The notes below the pieces were generated by a model. That model was not told the origin of the DNA, did no database searches, and saw only the letters and a list, made by a program, of their open reading frames with translations. Positions 38,258-47,033 of a stretch of 64,000 bases of DNA are shown here, piece by piece. Every line of letters starts with the position of its first letter. Within the stretch, counting starts at the first letter, position 1. Made by a program: the position numbers and the translations under genes. Origin of the DNA: Bartonella sp. AR 15-3 (GTDB lineage: Bacteria; Pseudomonadota; Alphaproteobacteria; Rhizobiales; Rhizobiaceae); the NCBI RefSeq assembly GCF_002022445.1, contig NZ_MUYE01000001.1:124001-188000 (forward strand), given 5' to 3'.

Positions 38258-41200
38258 AAAGATCAGATTTTATCTTAAAACGCGGTGATTTAAGGGGGTA
38301 TTCTTTTTCTGGTTTTTTACCTTTGTTGAAGGCTGTTTCATTAGGTACTGTTATGACAGCACTCTTATTAAGTGTTTCACTTGTTATTGCATCTACTTTT
38401 TCTCCAACAGAGCAACAAACAACGATTCAGAGGCAAAAAGATCTTAACAGCTCTAAAAGCACTGATGGTTCAGGTGTACTTTCTTCAAATATTTTACGTG
38501 AAGGTTCAGAAGGCCGTAACAGAAGTGTTCATTTCTCAAGTAATCAGTTTTGTGGCGTAGATGATATTGTCGTTTCTAACACTTTTGATTCAAAGCAAAT
38601 AGATACAGGAAGAACTATTACTGAAGGGAATTATGAAGCGCTTATAGCCAGCAGAAAATTTGCTTCTTGTCAGCTTGAGAGGGCTGCAATTTGGACTGTT
38701 GATGGTAGAAATAGTATGTCTGATATGTCGAATTTTATGCCGTCATACGCATTAAAAAGTGATCATAGAAAGGAAGGCCAAGCTGAAGGCCAATTGTTAT
38801 GGGGTTCCGAAACGCAGGGCCGAGGCGCTAGTGCTATTGCTATAGGCAATAGGGCTGCAGTAAACGGTGCTGGCGCCATTGCAATGGGTGGTTATGTTAA
38901 AACCACCATGCAGGGTGTCGTAAGTTATATCATCACCGAGGCAAGAGGTGAGCGCGCAATTGCTATAGGTACAACAGCTATGGCATCGAATCTTGATGCA
39001 GTTGCTATAGGTTATAGCGCTAAGACTACAAAGAATGCTGGATTAGCTCTTGGTGCCTTTTCAGAGGTGATTGTTGATACAGGTATTGCTTTAGGTAGTC
39101 ATTCTTTAGCTGATGTTGCGGGCGGTGTTGCGGGTTATGATCCTATCACAGGGAAAGCAACAACAGATAAAGATATGGCCTGGGTTAGTAATTCTAGTGC
39201 GGTGAGTATTGGCAAACGAAACTCAGCAGGTGTGGAAACATCACGGCAGATTATAAATTTAGCTGCTGGTACTGAAGATACTGATGCTGTGAATGTTGCT
39301 CAGTTGAAGGCTTTAAGAAAATGGGCGGGAGATGAGATAGCTAAAGCTGGAGGAGATTGGAATTTAAGTGTTAATGGAAAAGATTCTACAAATGTTTCTT
39401 CAGGGAGCACAGTTGATTTTTCATCTACTGGCAACCTTGAAATTTCAAAGGATCAAGATAATAAAGTAACATTTGATCTTGCGAAGAGTATCACTGTTGA
39501 TAAGCTAACAGTAGCAGGGCATACCTTAGATCAAACTGGCTTAACTCTTAAAGGTGGTCCAAGTGTTACAGCTGCTAATGGTATAGATGCCGGTCGTATG
39601 AAAATTCAAAGAGTAGCAGATGGTTTTTTAGATGATGACGCCGTTAATAAAAAACAGCTGAATGTAGTAGAAGAATTAGTGAAGAAAGGTTGGCGTTTAT
39701 CAGTTAACGGTGGAGAGGATCTATATATTGGAGCGGACTATCAAGTTGGTTTCTTGGCTGAAGATCAAAATCTTTCAATTTTATGGGGTGACTCTGGAAA
39801 TATAAAGTTTGGTCTTGCACAGGACATTTCAGTTAATAGTGTAATTTTAGGAAGGCAAATTTTAAATAAAGATGGCTTAACTCTTGCAGATGGTACAAGT
39901 ATAACAACTAATGGTATTGCGGCTGGTGGTAAGAAGATTTCAGGCGTTTTAGCTGGGACTGAAGATACTGATGCAGTCAATTTTTCTCAATTGAATGCAG
40001 TTAAAAATGAATTAGAAAAGAACAATTGGATCCAGCAAGATTCTGCGACGGGTATTATTACAATAGGTGCGCAAGTAGGTGGTACAGCAATCGATTTTGC
40101 GAATAAAGATGGAGAAGGGCGCATCCTTTCCGGCTTGAAGGATGGAGCAGTCTCAAAAACTTCTAATGAAGCGGTTACAGGCAAACAACTGTATGAGGTT
40201 GAGAGTAAGGTTACAGAAACCAGCGGAAAAGTTGAAGGTTTGTCAACAGGTATGACGGCAGTTCAAGGAGATGTATCAAAGATTGCGAAGAATACTTCTG
40301 AGTATTTAGGGGGCGGAGCAAATATTCTTGATGGGAGAGCTCCGACTTATAGGGTTCAGGGTAAAGATTACCAGAACGTAGGAACAGCTTTTACAGGTGT
40401 TGATGGTTCGATTACTGACATCTATTCGAAAATTGCGGGTGTAGCAGGGGATAGCCTTCTTGAACAAGAAGCAAGTGAAGATGGCAGTGGCCGCATCACG
40501 ATAGGTGCAAAAGTAGGTGGTACGGAAATCAATCTTGCGAACAAAGGTGATGAGGGTCGGATCCTTTCCGGCTTGAAGGACGGAGCAGTTTCAGAAACTT
40601 CTAATGAAGCAATTACTGGCAGCCAGCTTTATGAGACCAATACTAAGCTTGCAGAATATTTCGGTGGTGGAGCAAAATATGGAGCTAACGGATGGACTGC
40701 TCCAAAGTTTGAAGTTGTTCAACTCAATTCTGGTAGTAAAAGCGGTCAAAAGAACTATAATAAGTATGATACTGTAGCTGATGCTTTTGATGCTGTTAAC
40801 AAAAGTATGGAAAGCCTAAATAATCGTATTGATGGTGTTGAGAATCAAGCAGACCAGAATGGTTTGCAGTGGAATGAAAGTAAGGGTGCTTATGACGCAA
40901 GACGAAAAGATTCTGACAGCAGTAGAATTACTGGCGTTAAAGATGGCACTATATCAGAAGGCTCTAGCGATGTTGTTACTGGAAATCAGCTTTGGGAAAC
41001 GAACAGCAGAGTAAAGGAGCTTGAAGACAAGATTGATGGTTTTGAGGGTTCAGTTGGTGTAGAGGGTGCTGTTCAATATGATAAAGGTGAAGATGGGAAG
41101 AAAACGAATAAAATCACTTTAGCAGGTGGTGATGCGAGTGCTCCTGTTGTGATTGATAATGTTGGAGATGGTAAAGTTGAAAAAGGTTCGAAAGAAGCTA

Positions 41201-41586
41201 TTAATGGCGGGCAGTTATATGAGAAAATGACAATTGTTCTCGATGATGCAAAAAAGTATACAGATGAAAAGATAAAGAGTGCTGTTTCTGAAGCTAAAGA
41301 ATATACTGATATGAAATTTGATAGCCTAAATTATAATATCGAGGGTGTAAAACAAGAAGCACGGCAAGCAGCAGCTGTCGGTATAGCTGTCGCCAACCTT
41401 CGTTATAACGAAGCCCCTGGAAAAATCAGCATTGCATTTAGTAGTGGTTCATGGCGCAGTCAATCTGCTATTGCTTTTGGTGCTGGTTATACATCTGAGA
41501 GCGGCAACATTCGTTCTAATCTATCTATCACCACTGCTGGTGGTCATTGGGGCATAGGCGCAGGAATACAGCTCACACTGAATTAA
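38254..41586 (+). CDS. Trimeric autotransporter adhesin TAA3 (short, intact)
   Basis: An intact BadA/Vomp-type protein of 1110 residues, the shortest of the cluster. The long signal peptide (about 1-47, LKAVSLGTVMTALLLSVSLVIAS) is close to those of TAA2 and TAA4. The head has a QFCGVDDIVVS segment and YadA-like 14-mers such as AIAIGTTAMASNLDAVAIG, then a neck EDTDAVNVAQLKAL. Two modules with the pattern WNLSVNGKD...GSTVDFSSTGNLEIS follow; TAA1 and TAA2 lack these. Only a few standard stalk modules come next, then the coiled coil and anchor (SLNYNIEGVKQEARQAA, ending IQLTLN). The start at 38254 has GGAG upstream. It could be a complete short-fibre adhesin expressed independently of the frameshifted giants. 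Confidence 0.93.
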   Translation: MKRSDFILKRGDLRGYSFSGFLPLLKAVSLGTVMTALLLSVSLVIASTFSPTEQQTTIQRQKDLNSSKSTDGSGVLSSNILREGSEGRNRSVHFSSNQFCGVDDIVVSNTFDSKQIDTGRTITEGNYEALIASRKFASCQLERAAIWTVDGRNSMSDMSNFMPSYALKSDHRKEGQAEGQLLWGSETQGRGASAIAIGNRAAVNGAGAIAMGGYVKTTMQGVVSYIITEARGERAIAIGTTAMASNLDAVAIGYSAKTTKNAGLALGAFSEVIVDTGIALGSHSLADVAGGVAGYDPITGKATTDKDMAWVSNSSAVSIGKRNSAGVETSRQIINLAAGTEDTDAVNVAQLKALRKWAGDEIAKAGGDWNLSVNGKDSTNVSSGSTVDFSSTGNLEISKDQDNKVTFDLAKSITVDKLTVAGHTLDQTGLTLKGGPSVTAANGIDAGRMKIQRVADGFLDDDAVNKKQLNVVEELVKKGWRLSVNGGEDLYIGADYQVGFLAEDQNLSILWGDSGNIKFGLAQDISVNSVILGRQILNKDGLTLADGTSITTNGIAAGGKKISGVLAGTEDTDAVNFSQLNAVKNELEKNNWIQQDSATGIITIGAQVGGTAIDFANKDGEGRILSGLKDGAVSKTSNEAVTGKQLYEVESKVTETSGKVEGLSTGMTAVQGDVSKIAKNTSEYLGGGANILDGRAPTYRVQGKDYQNVGTAFTGVDGSITDIYSKIAGVAGDSLLEQEASEDGSGRITIGAKVGGTEINLANKGDEGRILSGLKDGAVSETSNEAITGSQLYETNTKLAEYFGGGAKYGANGWTAPKFEVVQLNSGSKSGQKNYNKYDTVADAFDAVNKSMESLNNRIDGVENQADQNGLQWNESKGAYDARRKDSDSSRITGVKDGTISEGSSDVVTGNQLWETNSRVKELEDKIDGFEGSVGVEGAVQYDKGEDGKKTNKITLAGGDASAPVVIDNVGDGKVEKGSKEAINGGQLYEKMTIVLDDAKKYTDEKIKSAVSEAKEYTDMKFDSLNYNIEGVKQEARQAAAVGIAVANLRYNEAPGKISIAFSSGSWRSQSAIAFGAGYTSESGNIRSNLSITTAGGHWGIGAGIQLTLN

Positions 41587-42107
41587 AAAATAATTTGCAC
41601 TACTATAAAAATCGCCCTTGTTTTAAAAGATTCAAGAGCGAAAATTCATCAGATGCCTAACTTTTCCCACAAAATTAACAAAATTTTGCCATAAATGTAA
41701 AAATAAACTTGATAATACGACTCTTATACTTTATACAGAATAAACCATTTTGTTTTTAACCAAGGAGGAAACAAAAAACCTATTGCAATAAAGTAAGAAA
41801 CAAAAACTACAATTCCACCATATTTCCCATTCATTACGCTAATACTGTAATCCACAATACAGCATTAACAAACCCTGCTGTTCAAAAAAATCTTAATAAA
41901 AACGACTCTATGACTTATCTAATACAGTTAAAATACGCCTTTTTTATGAAATTTATCTACGAACACACATAACCTCTTTATGAAGGCAAATATAAAAAAA
42001 TTCAAACACTCTAACCCAAATAATCTTTTAGTGATCATTCCTTCAATTTGAACTTTTACGATGACCACAAAGATTGCAGTTTCCACCTCTAGACATCTAA
42101 TAACTTC
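41587..42107. other. Spacer between TAA3 and TAA4
   Basis: About 520 bp without a supportable gene. A 9-bp stem with one mismatch (41612-41620 with 41633-41641, TCGCCCTTG/CAAGAGCGA) follows TAA3 but has no T-run on the plus strand. A strong ribosome-site-like AAGGAGGAAAC near 41762 is not followed by a usable frame, perhaps a remnant of a lost gene. Confidence 0.4.
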
Positions 42108-42154
42108 TAAATGTGTCTTTTTGATGTCTAAAATTTATTTTTGGAGCATTTGTT
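42108..42154 (+). promoter_or_regulatory. Conserved TAA leader (copy before TAA4)
   Basis: Nearly the same as the TAA3 leader over TGTGTCTTTTTGATGTCTAA but with a short deletion before the GGAG. The embedded ATG at 42124 opens MSKIYFWSI and continues past the adhesin start in another frame for 21 codons, so the ATGA overlap seen in TAA3 is not preserved. Confidence 0.45.
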
Positions 42155-45094
42155 ATGAAAAGATCAGACCTTATCTTAAAACGCGGTGATTTAAGGGGGC
42201 ATTCTTTTTCTGGTTTTTCACCTTTGTTGAAGGCCGCTTCATTAGGTACTGTTATGACAGCGCTTTTATCGAGTGTTTCTCCTGTCATTGCATCTACTTT
42301 TTCTCCAACAGAACAACAAACAACGATTCAGAGGCAAAAAGATCTTAACAGCTCTAAAAGCACTGATGGTTCAGGTGTACTTTCTTCAAATATTTTACGT
42401 GAAGGTTCAGAAGGTCGTAACGGAAGTGTTCATTTCTCGAGTAATCAGTTTTGTGGTGTAGATGATATTGTCGTTTCTAACACTTTTGATTCGAAGAAAA
42501 TAGATACAGGAAGAACTATTACTGAAGGAAATAATGAAAAATTCATAGCCAGCAGACAATTTGCCTCTTGTCAGCTTGAGAGACCTGCAATTTGGACTGT
42601 TGATGGTAGAAATACTACGTCTGATGTATTAAATAATACTATGTCTGATGTATTGAATTTTGTGCCGTCATATGCGTTTAAAAGAAATAAAGCTAGTGGT
42701 TTGGAATGGGGTGACAATGCGGTAGCTAAAGATGAAGGATCTATTGCTATAGGTCATGGCGCTCACGCTAACGGTAGGAAGAATGAGAAGCCAGACGCAA
42801 GCATCGCCATTGCAATAGGTGATAAGTCCACTGTGGCAATAGGTTCAGCTACAATCTCTATAGGTGCGAACGCTCGCACGCACGAGAACGGGGCAATAGC
42901 TATAGGTGCACGGACAGAAGTAACAGTTGTGGGAGGTGTTGCTTTAGGTACTTTTGCTTTAGCTGATGTTGCGGGCGGTGTTGCGGGTTATGATCCTGTC
43001 ACAGGGAAAGCAACAACAAATGAAGATAGGATATGGGTCAGTAATACAGGTGCGTTCAGTATTGGCGGCAGCACAAATAACTCAAGCCACCCAGAGAGAA
43101 ATAAAACACGACAAATTATAAATTTAGCCGCTGGTACTGAAGATACTGATGCCGTGAATATTGCTCAGTTAAAGGCTTTGAGACAATGGACAGGAGATGA
43201 GATAGCTAAAGTTGGGGGAGGTTGGAATTTAAGTGTTAATGGACAAGGTTCTGCAAATATTTCTTCAGGGAGCACAGTTGATTTTTCATCTACTGGCAAC
43301 CTTGAAATTTCAAAGGATCAAGATAATAAAGTAACATTTGATCTTGCGAAGAGTATCACTGTTGATAAGCTAACAGTAGCAGAGCATACCTTAGATCAAA
43401 CTGGCTTAGTTTTTAAAGATGGTCCAAGCATAACGGTTTCTGGAATCGATGTGGCTAGCAAAAAGATCACAGGAGTTGCTGATGGCGTTGCGGATAGTGA
43501 TGCTGTTAATAAAAAACAGTTGAATGAAGTAGAAAAATTGGCAACGAAAAGTTGGCAGCTGTCTATTGGCGGAACAAATGCAACAGATGTTGCTCCAGGG
43601 AGCACAGTTGATTTTTCATCTACTGACAACCTTAAAATTTCAAAGGATCAAGATAATAAAGTAACATTTGATCTTGCGAAGAGTATCACTGTTGATAAGC
43701 TAACAGTAGCAGGGCATACCTTAGATCAAACTGGCTTAAGTATTAAAGGTGGTCCAAGTGTTACAGCTGCTAATGGTATAAATGCCGGTCATAGGAGAAT
43801 TCTCGGAGTAGCAGATGGTTTTTTAGATGATGACGCCGTTAATAAAAAACAGCTGAATGTAGTAGAAGAATTAGTGAAGAAAGGTTGGCGTTTATCAGTT
43901 AACGGTGGAGAGGATCTATATGTTGGAGCGGGAAATAAAATTAGTTTCATTAATGGAGATCAAAATCTTTCAATTTTAGGGGATAACGCTAGAAGTATAA
44001 CGTTTGATCTTGCACAGGACATTTCAGTTAATAGTGTAATTTTAGGAAGGCAAATTTTAAATAAAGATGGCTTAACTCTTGAAGACGGTACAAGTATAAC
44101 AACTAATGGTATTGCGGCTGGTGGTAAGAAGATTTCAGGCGTTTTAGCTGGGACTGAAGATACTGATGCAGTCAATTTTTCTCAATTGAATGCAGTTAAA
44201 AATGAATTAGAAAAGAACAATTGGATCCAGCAAGATTCTGCGACGGGTATTATTACAATAGGTGCGCAAGTAGGTGGTACAGCAATCGATTTTGCGAATA
44301 AAGATGGAGAAGGGCGCATCCTTTCCGGTTTGAAGGACGGAGCAGTCTCAGAAACTTCTAATGCAGCGGTTACCGGCAACCAGCTTTATACCACGAATAG
44401 CCAGATTGCTCAATATTTAGGCGGTGGTGCGCGCTATGAAGATGGTCAATGGATTGATCCTACTTTCACACTTAATGTTGTCCAAGAAGATGGTTCTACG
44501 CAAGAGAAAGAATATAAGAATGTAGCAGATGCATTGAAGGATGTGAGTACTTCCTTCACGAATGTTGAGAATGTCTTTGAGAATGGTATAGTGCAGCAAG
44601 AGGAAAGTGAAGATGAGAGTGGTCGTATCACGATAGGCTTGCAGACTGGTGGAACAGAAGTCAGTCTTTTGAATAAAGATGGCAGTAGGCGTGTTCTTTC
44701 TGGTTTAGCTGATGGAGATCTTTCTGAAGGTTCTACGGAGGCAGTTACTGGTAGTCAGTTGTTCAAGGTTGATAGTGATCTTAAGGCGACAAAGGATACG
44801 GTTACAGAAATCAGTACGACTGTTGATGGTTTGTCAACAAGTATGACGGCAGTTCAAGGAGATGTATCAAAGATTGCGAAGAATACGTCTAAATATTTAG
44901 GGGGCGGAGCAAATATTCTTGATGGGACAGCTCCGACTTATAGGGTTCAGGGTAAAGATTACCAGAACGTAGGAACAGCTTTTACAGGTGTTGATGGTTC
45001 GATTACTGACATTTATTCGAAAATTGCGAGTGTAGCAGGGGTAGTCTTGTTGAACAAGAAGCAAGTGAAGATGGCAGTGGCCGCATTACGGTAG
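42155..45094 (+). CDS. Trimeric autotransporter TAA4, N-terminal part up to first frameshift
   Basis: The first 150 residues closely match TAA3 (same extended signal peptide and QFCGVDDIVVS region). They then differ in the head repeats (IAIGHGAHANGRKN and ISIGANARTHENGAIAIG). It has the neck AVNIAQLKALRQW, two GSTVDFSST modules and then stalk modules shared with TAA2. The frame runs off after a G4 tract at 45038-45041 (AGCAGGGGTAG, five G elsewhere) into an out-of-frame tail LLNKKQVKMAVAALR. Adding one G here and one at 46705-46708 gives a protein of about 3613 residues ending at 52994. As sequenced, this part lacks an anchor and could at most be released or degraded. Confidence 0.87.
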   Translation: MKRSDLILKRGDLRGHSFSGFSPLLKAASLGTVMTALLSSVSPVIASTFSPTEQQTTIQRQKDLNSSKSTDGSGVLSSNILREGSEGRNGSVHFSSNQFCGVDDIVVSNTFDSKKIDTGRTITEGNNEKFIASRQFASCQLERPAIWTVDGRNTTSDVLNNTMSDVLNFVPSYAFKRNKASGLEWGDNAVAKDEGSIAIGHGAHANGRKNEKPDASIAIAIGDKSTVAIGSATISIGANARTHENGAIAIGARTEVTVVGGVALGTFALADVAGGVAGYDPVTGKATTNEDRIWVSNTGAFSIGGSTNNSSHPERNKTRQIINLAAGTEDTDAVNIAQLKALRQWTGDEIAKVGGGWNLSVNGQGSANISSGSTVDFSSTGNLEISKDQDNKVTFDLAKSITVDKLTVAEHTLDQTGLVFKDGPSITVSGIDVASKKITGVADGVADSDAVNKKQLNEVEKLATKSWQLSIGGTNATDVAPGSTVDFSSTDNLKISKDQDNKVTFDLAKSITVDKLTVAGHTLDQTGLSIKGGPSVTAANGINAGHRRILGVADGFLDDDAVNKKQLNVVEELVKKGWRLSVNGGEDLYVGAGNKISFINGDQNLSILGDNARSITFDLAQDISVNSVILGRQILNKDGLTLEDGTSITTNGIAAGGKKISGVLAGTEDTDAVNFSQLNAVKNELEKNNWIQQDSATGIITIGAQVGGTAIDFANKDGEGRILSGLKDGAVSETSNAAVTGNQLYTTNSQIAQYLGGGARYEDGQWIDPTFTLNVVQEDGSTQEKEYKNVADALKDVSTSFTNVENVFENGIVQQEESEDESGRITIGLQTGGTEVSLLNKDGSRRVLSGLADGDLSEGSTEAVTGSQLFKVDSDLKATKDTVTEISTTVDGLSTSMTAVQGDVSKIAKNTSKYLGGGANILDGTAPTYRVQGKDYQNVGTAFTGVDGSITDIYSKIASVAGVVLLNKKQVKMAVAALR
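45038..45041 (+). other. First G-tract frameshift site in TAA4
   Basis: G4 where homologous repeats at 31081-31100, 45871-45875 and near 47976 have G5. The loss moves the frame into a quick stop at 45094. Confidence 0.85.
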
Positions 45095-45366
45095 GGTCGA
45101 AAGTAGCTGGTGCGGAAATCAATTTTTCGAACAAAGATGATGAAGGTCGGGTCCTTTCCGGTATCAAGGATGGCATAGTTTCAAGAGGTTCTAATCAGGC
45201 AGTTACCGGCAACCAGCTTTATACCACGAATAGCCAGATTGCTCAATATTTAGGTGGTGGTGCGCGCTATGAAGATGGTCAATGGATTGATCCTACTTTC
45301 ACACTTAATGTTGTCCAAGAAGATGGTTCTACGCAAGAGAAAGAATATAAGAATGTAGCAGATGCA

Positions 45367-46761
45367 TTGAAGGATGTGAGTACTTCCTTCACGAATGTTG
45401 AGAACGTTTTTGAGAATGGTATAGTGCAGCAAGAGGAAAGTGAAGATGAGAGTGGTCGTATCACGATAGGCTTGCAGACTGGTGGAACAGAAGTCAGTCT
45501 TTTGAATAAAGATGGCAGTAGGCGTGTTCTTTCTGGTTTAGCTGATGGAGATCTTTCTGAAGGTTCTACGGAGGCAGTTACTGGTAGTCAGTTGTTCAAG
45601 GTTGATAGTGATCTTAAGGCGACAAAGGATACGGTTACAGAAATCAGTACGACTGTTGATGGTTTGTCAACAAGTATGACGGCAGTTCAAGGAGATGTAT
45701 CAAAGATTGCGAAGAATACGTCTAAATATTTAGGGGGCGGAGCAAATATTCTTGATGGGACAGCTCCGACTTATAGGGTTCAGGGTAAAGATTACCAGAA
45801 CGTAGGAACAGCTTTTACAGGTGTTGATGGTTCGATTACTGACATTTATTCGAAAATTGCGAGTGTAGCAGGGGGTAGTCTTGTTGAACAAGAAGCAAGT
45901 GAAGATGGCAGTGGCCGCATTACGGTAGGGTCGAAAGTAGCTGGTGCGGAAATCAATTTTTCGAACAAAGATGATGAAGGTCGGGTCCTTTCCGGTATCA
46001 AGGATGGCATAGTTTCAAGAGGTTCTAATCAGGCAGTTACCGGCAACCAGCTTTATACCACGAATAGCCAGATTGCTCAATATTTAGGTGGTGGTGCGCG
46101 CTATGAAGATGGTCAATGGATTGATCCTACTTTCACACTTAATGTTGTCCAAGAAGATGGTTCTACGCAAGAGAAAGAATATAAGAATGTAGCAGATGCA
46201 TTGAAGGATGTGAGTACTTCCTTCACGAATGTTGAGAACGTTTTTGAGAATGGTATAGTGCAGCAAGAGGAAAGTGAAGATGAGAGTGGTCGTATCACGA
46301 TAGGCTTGCAGACTGGTGGAACAGAAGTCAGTCTTTTGAATAAAGATGGCAGTAGGCGTGTTCTTTCTGGTTTAGCTGATGGAGATCTTTCTGAAGGTTC
46401 TACGGAGGCAGTTACTGGTAGTCAGTTGTTCAAGGTTGATAGTGATCTTAAGGCGACAAAGGATACGGTTACAGAAATCAGTACGACTGTTGATGGTTTG
46501 TCAACAAGTATGACGGCAGTTCAAGGAGATGTATCAAAGATTGCGAAGAATACGTCTAAATATTTAGGGGGCGGAGCAAATATTCTTGATGGGACAGCTC
46601 CGACTTATAGGGTTCAGGGTAAAGATTACCAGAACGTAGGAACAGCTTTTACAGGTGTTGATGGTTCGATTACTGACATTTATTCGAAAATTGCGAGTGT
46701 AGCAGGGGTAGTCTTGTTGAACAAGAAGCAAGTGAAGATGGCAGTGGCCGCATTACGGTAG
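45367..46761 (+). CDS. TAA4 middle fragment between two frameshifts
   Basis: A stalk-only fragment of TAA4, open from about 45042 and closed by the second G4 tract; the nominal TTG start at 45367 lies inside a module and has no ribosome site, so it is not an independent gene. It codes for about two 278-residue units with YLGGGARYEDGQW, SLVEQEASEDG and YLGGGANILDG modules. Both ends share the same out-of-frame tail seen at 45094. Confidence 0.8.
   Translation: MKDVSTSFTNVENVFENGIVQQEESEDESGRITIGLQTGGTEVSLLNKDGSRRVLSGLADGDLSEGSTEAVTGSQLFKVDSDLKATKDTVTEISTTVDGLSTSMTAVQGDVSKIAKNTSKYLGGGANILDGTAPTYRVQGKDYQNVGTAFTGVDGSITDIYSKIASVAGGSLVEQEASEDGSGRITVGSKVAGAEINFSNKDDEGRVLSGIKDGIVSRGSNQAVTGNQLYTTNSQIAQYLGGGARYEDGQWIDPTFTLNVVQEDGSTQEKEYKNVADALKDVSTSFTNVENVFENGIVQQEESEDESGRITIGLQTGGTEVSLLNKDGSRRVLSGLADGDLSEGSTEAVTGSQLFKVDSDLKATKDTVTEISTTVDGLSTSMTAVQGDVSKIAKNTSKYLGGGANILDGTAPTYRVQGKDYQNVGTAFTGVDGSITDIYSKIASVAGVVLLNKKQVKMAVAALR
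46705..46708 (+). other. Second G-tract frameshift site in TAA4
   Basis: The same G5-to-G4 change in an identical context, exactly 1667 bp after the first. The resulting stop is at 46761. Confidence 0.85.
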
Positions 46762-47033
46762 GGTCGAAAGTAGCTGGTGCGGAAATCAATTTTTCGAACA
46801 AAGATGATGAAGGTCGGGTCCTTTCCGGTATCAAGGATGGCATAGTTTCAAGAGGTTCTAATCAGGCAGTTACCGGCAACCAGCTTTATACCACGAATAG
46901 CCAGATTGCTCAATATTTAGGTGGTGGTGCGCGCTATGAAGATGGTCAATGGATTGATCCTACTTTCACACTTAATGTTGTCCAAGAAGATGGTTCTACG
47001 CAAGAGAAAGAATATAAGAATGTAGCAGATGCA

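Noticed and set aside
41612-41641. Terminator after TAA3
   Set aside because: A 9-bp stem with one mismatch exists, but it is followed by AAAATTC rather than a T-run on the plus strand; the T-run is only on the other strand, where no gene ends.
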